Assembly (NCBI RefSeq): GCF_017876675.1
Contig: NZ_JAGIOI010000001.1
Coordinates: 1,054,001 to 1,118,000 of the forward strand
Origin: Arthrobacter stackebrandtii
Lineage (GTDB): Bacteria; Actinomycetota; Actinomycetes; Actinomycetales; Micrococcaceae
Length of the DNA: 64,000 nucleotides
Direction: 5' to 3'
Every line of letters starts with the position of its first letter. The stretch's first letter is position 1. This document shows, in pieces, positions 61,430 to 64,000 of this stretch. The notes beneath the pieces are model-generated. The model saw only the letters and a program-made list of their open reading frames with translations, ran no database searches and was not told the DNA's origin. The position numbers and the translations under genes are program-made.

Positions 61430-62452
61430 CTAGTTGACGGCCTTCTTGCGGCGCATCATGTCCAGGTAGACGGCGAGCAGGATGACGACGCCCACGGCGA
61501 CCTGCTGCCATTCCTGCGGGATGGACATGATGGAGAGGCCGTTGGTCAAAACCGACATGATGAGCGCACCAATGACGGTGCCGATGATGGAGCCCTTGCC
61601 TCCGGCCAGGGAGGTTCCGCCAATCACGACGGCGGCAATCGCCTGAAGCTCCAGGCCTGCACCGCCTGCGGGCTGGGCCGAGTTGAGGCGGGCGGTGGCG
61701 ATGACGCCGGCGAGGCCGGTGAAGCAGCCTGCAACGGTGTAGATCAGCACGGTCCACTTGGTGACGTTGACACCCGAGAGCGCCGTGGCCTGCATGTTGG
61801 AGCCGATCGAGTAGGTGTAGCGGCCCAGGATGGTCTTGGACAGCAGGAGCCCGGCAATGATCGCAGCGGCGAAGAGGATGAAGACAGCGTTGGGAATGAC
61901 CAGGCCCGGGATGGACTTGCCCAGGGCGAAGATCTTCTGGAACCCCTCAACCTCGTTGGTGTAAATGGGCTTGGTGCCGGAGATGACCAGGGCCAGGCCG
62001 GCGGCGACCATCATCATGGCCAGGGTGGCGATGAAGGAGGGGATCTTCATGACCGCCACCAGGAAGCCGTTGATGCCGCCCATGAGTGCACCGAACAGCA
62101 CACCGCAGAGGACTCCCACGATCATGGGCATGCCCATCTGCGTCATGAACACCGCCGTCATGACCGAGCACAGGGTCATGCCCGTGCCAATGGACAGGTC
62201 AATGCCGCCGGTGATGATGACAAACGTGGTGCCCAGCGCCAGCAGCCCCGTCACCACGGTGGAGAGCAGGATGTTGGAGAGGTTGGCGGCCTGGTAGAAG
62301 TTGGAGCTGGCCACGGAGAAGAACAGGACCAGCGCCAGAAGGCTGGCAAACGCCAGCAGCTGCTGGAAGCTGGCGCGGATTCGCGTGTTGAGTTCTGATT
62401 TCTTGTGGCTGGCAGCCTTGGCAGCTTGCGCAGCTTCCTTGGTCAAGGTCAT
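61430..62452 (-). CDS. Sugar ABC transporter permease (RbsC-like)
   Basis: 340 residues with about nine to ten membrane helices. LLALGTTFVIITGGIDLSIGTGM and QAIAAVVIGGTSLAGGKGSIIGTVIGALIM are the two signature blocks of the ribose-type permease family (BPD_transp_2). The N-terminus (1-30) is basic and cytoplasmic. It is 18 nt after the ATPase gene and 58 nt before the binding-protein gene. Confidence 0.94.
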   Translation of the reverse strand: MTLTKEAAQAAKAASHKKSELNTRIRASFQQLLAFASLLALVLFFSVASSNFYQAANLSNILLSTVVTGLLALGTTFVIITGGIDLSIGTGMTLCSVMTAVFMTQMGMPMIVGVLCGVLFGALMGGINGFLVAVMKIPSFIATLAMMMVAAGLALVISGTKPIYTNEVEGFQKIFALGKSIPGLVIPNAVFILFAAAIIAGLLLSKTILGRYTYSIGSNMQATALSGVNVTKWTVLIYTVAGCFTGLAGVIATARLNSAQPAGGAGLELQAIAAVVIGGTSLAGGKGSIIGTVIGALIMSVLTNGLSIMSIPQEWQQVAVGVVILLAVYLDMMRRKKAVN

Positions 62453-62470
62453 CTGAATGCCTTTTCTTTC

Positions 62471-64000
62471 TTAGTTCGGGACGCGCTGCGCGCTGGATGA
62501 CGGGAGGGGTGCCAGGACGGCGCCGGCGATGTTTTGGGTGGCCAGTTCCATGATCTTTTCCTGGCTGGCTTCCTCGTTGCTGAGGAAGCCGGTGAGCCGG
62601 CCTTCGCTCATGACCGCGATGCGGTGGGACAGGCGCAGCACTTCCGGAAGCTCCGAGGAGATCATGATGATGGACTTGCCCTGGGCGAGCAGTTCGTTCA
62701 GGAGTGAGTAGATCTCTTCCTTGGCCCCGACGTCGATGCCGCGGGTGGGTTCGTCAAAGATCAGGATGTCGCAGTCCTTGACGAGCCACTTGGCAATGAC
62801 GATCTTCTGCTGGTTTCCGCCGGAGAGGTTCTTGGCGATCTGAGCACTGGAAGGGGTCTTGATCCGCAGCTTTTCGATGTATGTGGCTGCGGAGGACTTC
62901 ATGGCCTTGTCGTTGAGGACACCCATGCGGGAGAACATCTTCAGCGAGCTCAGCGCAATGTTGTCCTTGACGTCGCGCTCCAGCAGCAGGCCCAGGTGCT
63001 TGCGGTCCTCCGACAGGTAGCCCACGCCCAGTGCCGCGGCAGCGGCGGGGTTGGCGATGGTGACGTCCCGGCCGTTGAGCTCAATGGTTCCAGCGGACAG
63101 CTTGTCGGCGCCAACAATGGCGCGGGCCACTTCCGTGCGCCCGGCGCCCATCAGGCCGGCGAAGCCAAGAATTTCGCCCTTGTGCAGCTCAAAGTTGATG
63201 TCCTTGAGGAAGTCCCTGGTTTCCAGGCCCGTGACCTTCAGGACCACTTCGTCCGAGGGCTGGTGGGGCTCGGGCCGCTGGTTGCCGGAGATTTCACGGC
63301 CGACCATGAGGTTGATGACCTCGCCCATGGTGGTGTCCTCGGTGTTGACCGTGTCGATGTATTCGCCGTCGCGAATCACGGTGATGCGGTTGGAGATGGC
63401 CTTGAGCTCATCCATGCGGTGTGAAATGTAGATGACGCCGGTTTCTTCATTGGTGAAGTTGCGGATCAAGTCGTGCAGTGTGGCGACCTCGGCGTCATTG
63501 AGTGCCGCCGTGGGCTCGTCCATGATCAGGATGCGCGACTTGTAGGAGAGCGCCTTGGCGATCTCAACCATCTGCTGCTTGGCCACCGTCAGGTCGCCGA
63601 CCCGGGCCTTGGGGTCCAGGTCGATGTTGATCTGGTCGAACAGCAGCCGGGCCTTGCGGTTCAGGGCGCGTTCACTGAGGAAGAGGCCCCCGAAGCGGGG
63701 TTCGCGGCCGATGTAGATGTTTTGCGCCACCGTCAGGTCCTGCATCAGGTTGAATTCCTGGTGGATGATGCTGATGCCCAGCTCCTGGGCGTGCTTGGTG
63801 CCGTTGATGGCCACTTCCGTGCCGTCAATTTCAAAGGTGCCAGAGTCCGGCACGTAGATGCCGGAAAGGAGCTTCATGAGCGTGGACTTGCCGGCGCCGT
63901 TTTCACCCACGAGGGCCAGCACCTCGTTGTGGTCCAGGTCCAGCTGCATGTCGGACAGCGCCTTGACGCCGGGGAAGCTCTTGTTCACCCCGGTTATCCG
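62471..64000 (-). CDS. Sugar ABC transporter ATP-binding protein (RbsA-like), 5' end cut
   Basis: At least 509 residues read to the window edge; the start codon lies beyond 64000, since the frame is open and begins inside the usual 'GVNKSFPGVKAL' region. There are two fused ABC domains. The first has GENGAGKST and LIMDEPTAALND. The second has the degenerate GLMGAGRTE Walker A, LSGGNQQK and LIFDEPTRGIDVG, as in RbsA/MglA. It drives import with the permease and binding protein downstream. Confidence 0.95.
   Translation of the reverse strand, partial: RITGVNKSFPGVKALSDMQLDLDHNEVLALVGENGAGKSTLMKLLSGIYVPDSGTFEIDGTEVAINGTKHAQELGISIIHQEFNLMQDLTVAQNIYIGREPRFGGLFLSERALNRKARLLFDQINIDLDPKARVGDLTVAKQQMVEIAKALSYKSRILIMDEPTAALNDAEVATLHDLIRNFTNEETGVIYISHRMDELKAISNRITVIRDGEYIDTVNTEDTTMGEVINLMVGREISGNQRPEPHQPSDEVVLKVTGLETRDFLKDINFELHKGEILGFAGLMGAGRTEVARAIVGADKLSAGTIELNGRDVTIANPAAAAALGVGYLSEDRKHLGLLLERDVKDNIALSSLKMFSRMGVLNDKAMKSSAATYIEKLRIKTPSSAQIAKNLSGGNQQKIVIAKWLVKDCDILIFDEPTRGIDVGAKEEIYSLLNELLAQGKSIIMISSELPEVLRLSHRIAVMSEGRLTGFLSNEEASQEKIMELATQNIAGAVLAPLPSSSAQRVPN

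Overview
The window is high-GC DNA with an actinobacterial gene set: CarD, a proteasome activator ending in GQYL, the GlgE maltosyltransferase pathway, SenX3-RegX3, an LpqE-like lipoprotein and a Sortase-E-type LAxTG protein. It also carries many GTG starts and TANNNT-N6/7-RTG leaderless promoters. Gene order and 16S context fit Micrococcaceae, most likely Arthrobacter or a close relative. The genus is an inference; no database was searched.

Layout. 1-2000: the 3' part of an rrn promoter-leader-16S unit on the minus strand, with the start of the 16S-23S spacer. 2170-9877 (minus): glgE-treS-mak-glgB, a tightly coupled operon that turns trehalose/maltose into maltose-1-phosphate and then branched alpha-glucan. 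glgP (plus) diverges from it, and glgX closes the glycogen block at 12776-14983. 14987-19876 (minus): rlmB, cysS, ispF, ispD, carD, with a divergent LpqE-like lipoprotein, an order shared with Mycobacterium tuberculosis Rv3579c-Rv3584. 21133-25728: a 1,531-residue secreted GH35 beta-galactosidase. 26016-29753: regX3, senX3, phoU (divergent) and gpmA, a phosphate-sensing block with a four-unit PHO box. 29908-36491: a methyltransferase-like protein, a DUF2516 protein, a transsulfuration PLP enzyme, tmk-holB and a lipoprotein alpha/beta hydrolase. 36666-38202: tRNA-Thr and LtrA. 38274-42132 (minus): an FbpABC-type iron ABC transporter with a possible DtxR/IdeR box. 42259-43436: the proteasome activator Bpa and an unknown partner. 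43799-46269: CstA with a 66-residue YbdD-like protein. 46606-47589: a quinone oxidoreductase. 47685-47772: tRNA-Ser(UGA). 48721-53532: a wall-anchored nuclease/5'-nucleotidase fusion. 53671-57883: an FAD protein and a prolyl oligopeptidase. 58024-58115: tRNA-Ser(GCU). 58216-60127: an FCD-type GntR regulator, then a PadR regulator with its membrane partner. 60388-64000 (minus): a ribose-type sugar ABC transporter, cut by the window end.

The least explained content lies between genes. A family of short tandem arrays with an exact 32-bp period recurs at six gene-end loci, in one case filling a convergent gap from stop codon to stop codon. Other arrays have 39-, 40- and 41-bp periods; the 41-bp arrays face each other in inverted orientation. 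A 64-bp palindrome occurs twice. These look like a MIRU/REP-like repeat system whose function cannot be read from the sequence.

Two parts of the window bear on phosphate supply: the PHO box at senX3/phoU, and a PHO-like pair upstream of the nuclease/nucleotidase, whose predicted job is to release phosphate from extracellular DNA.
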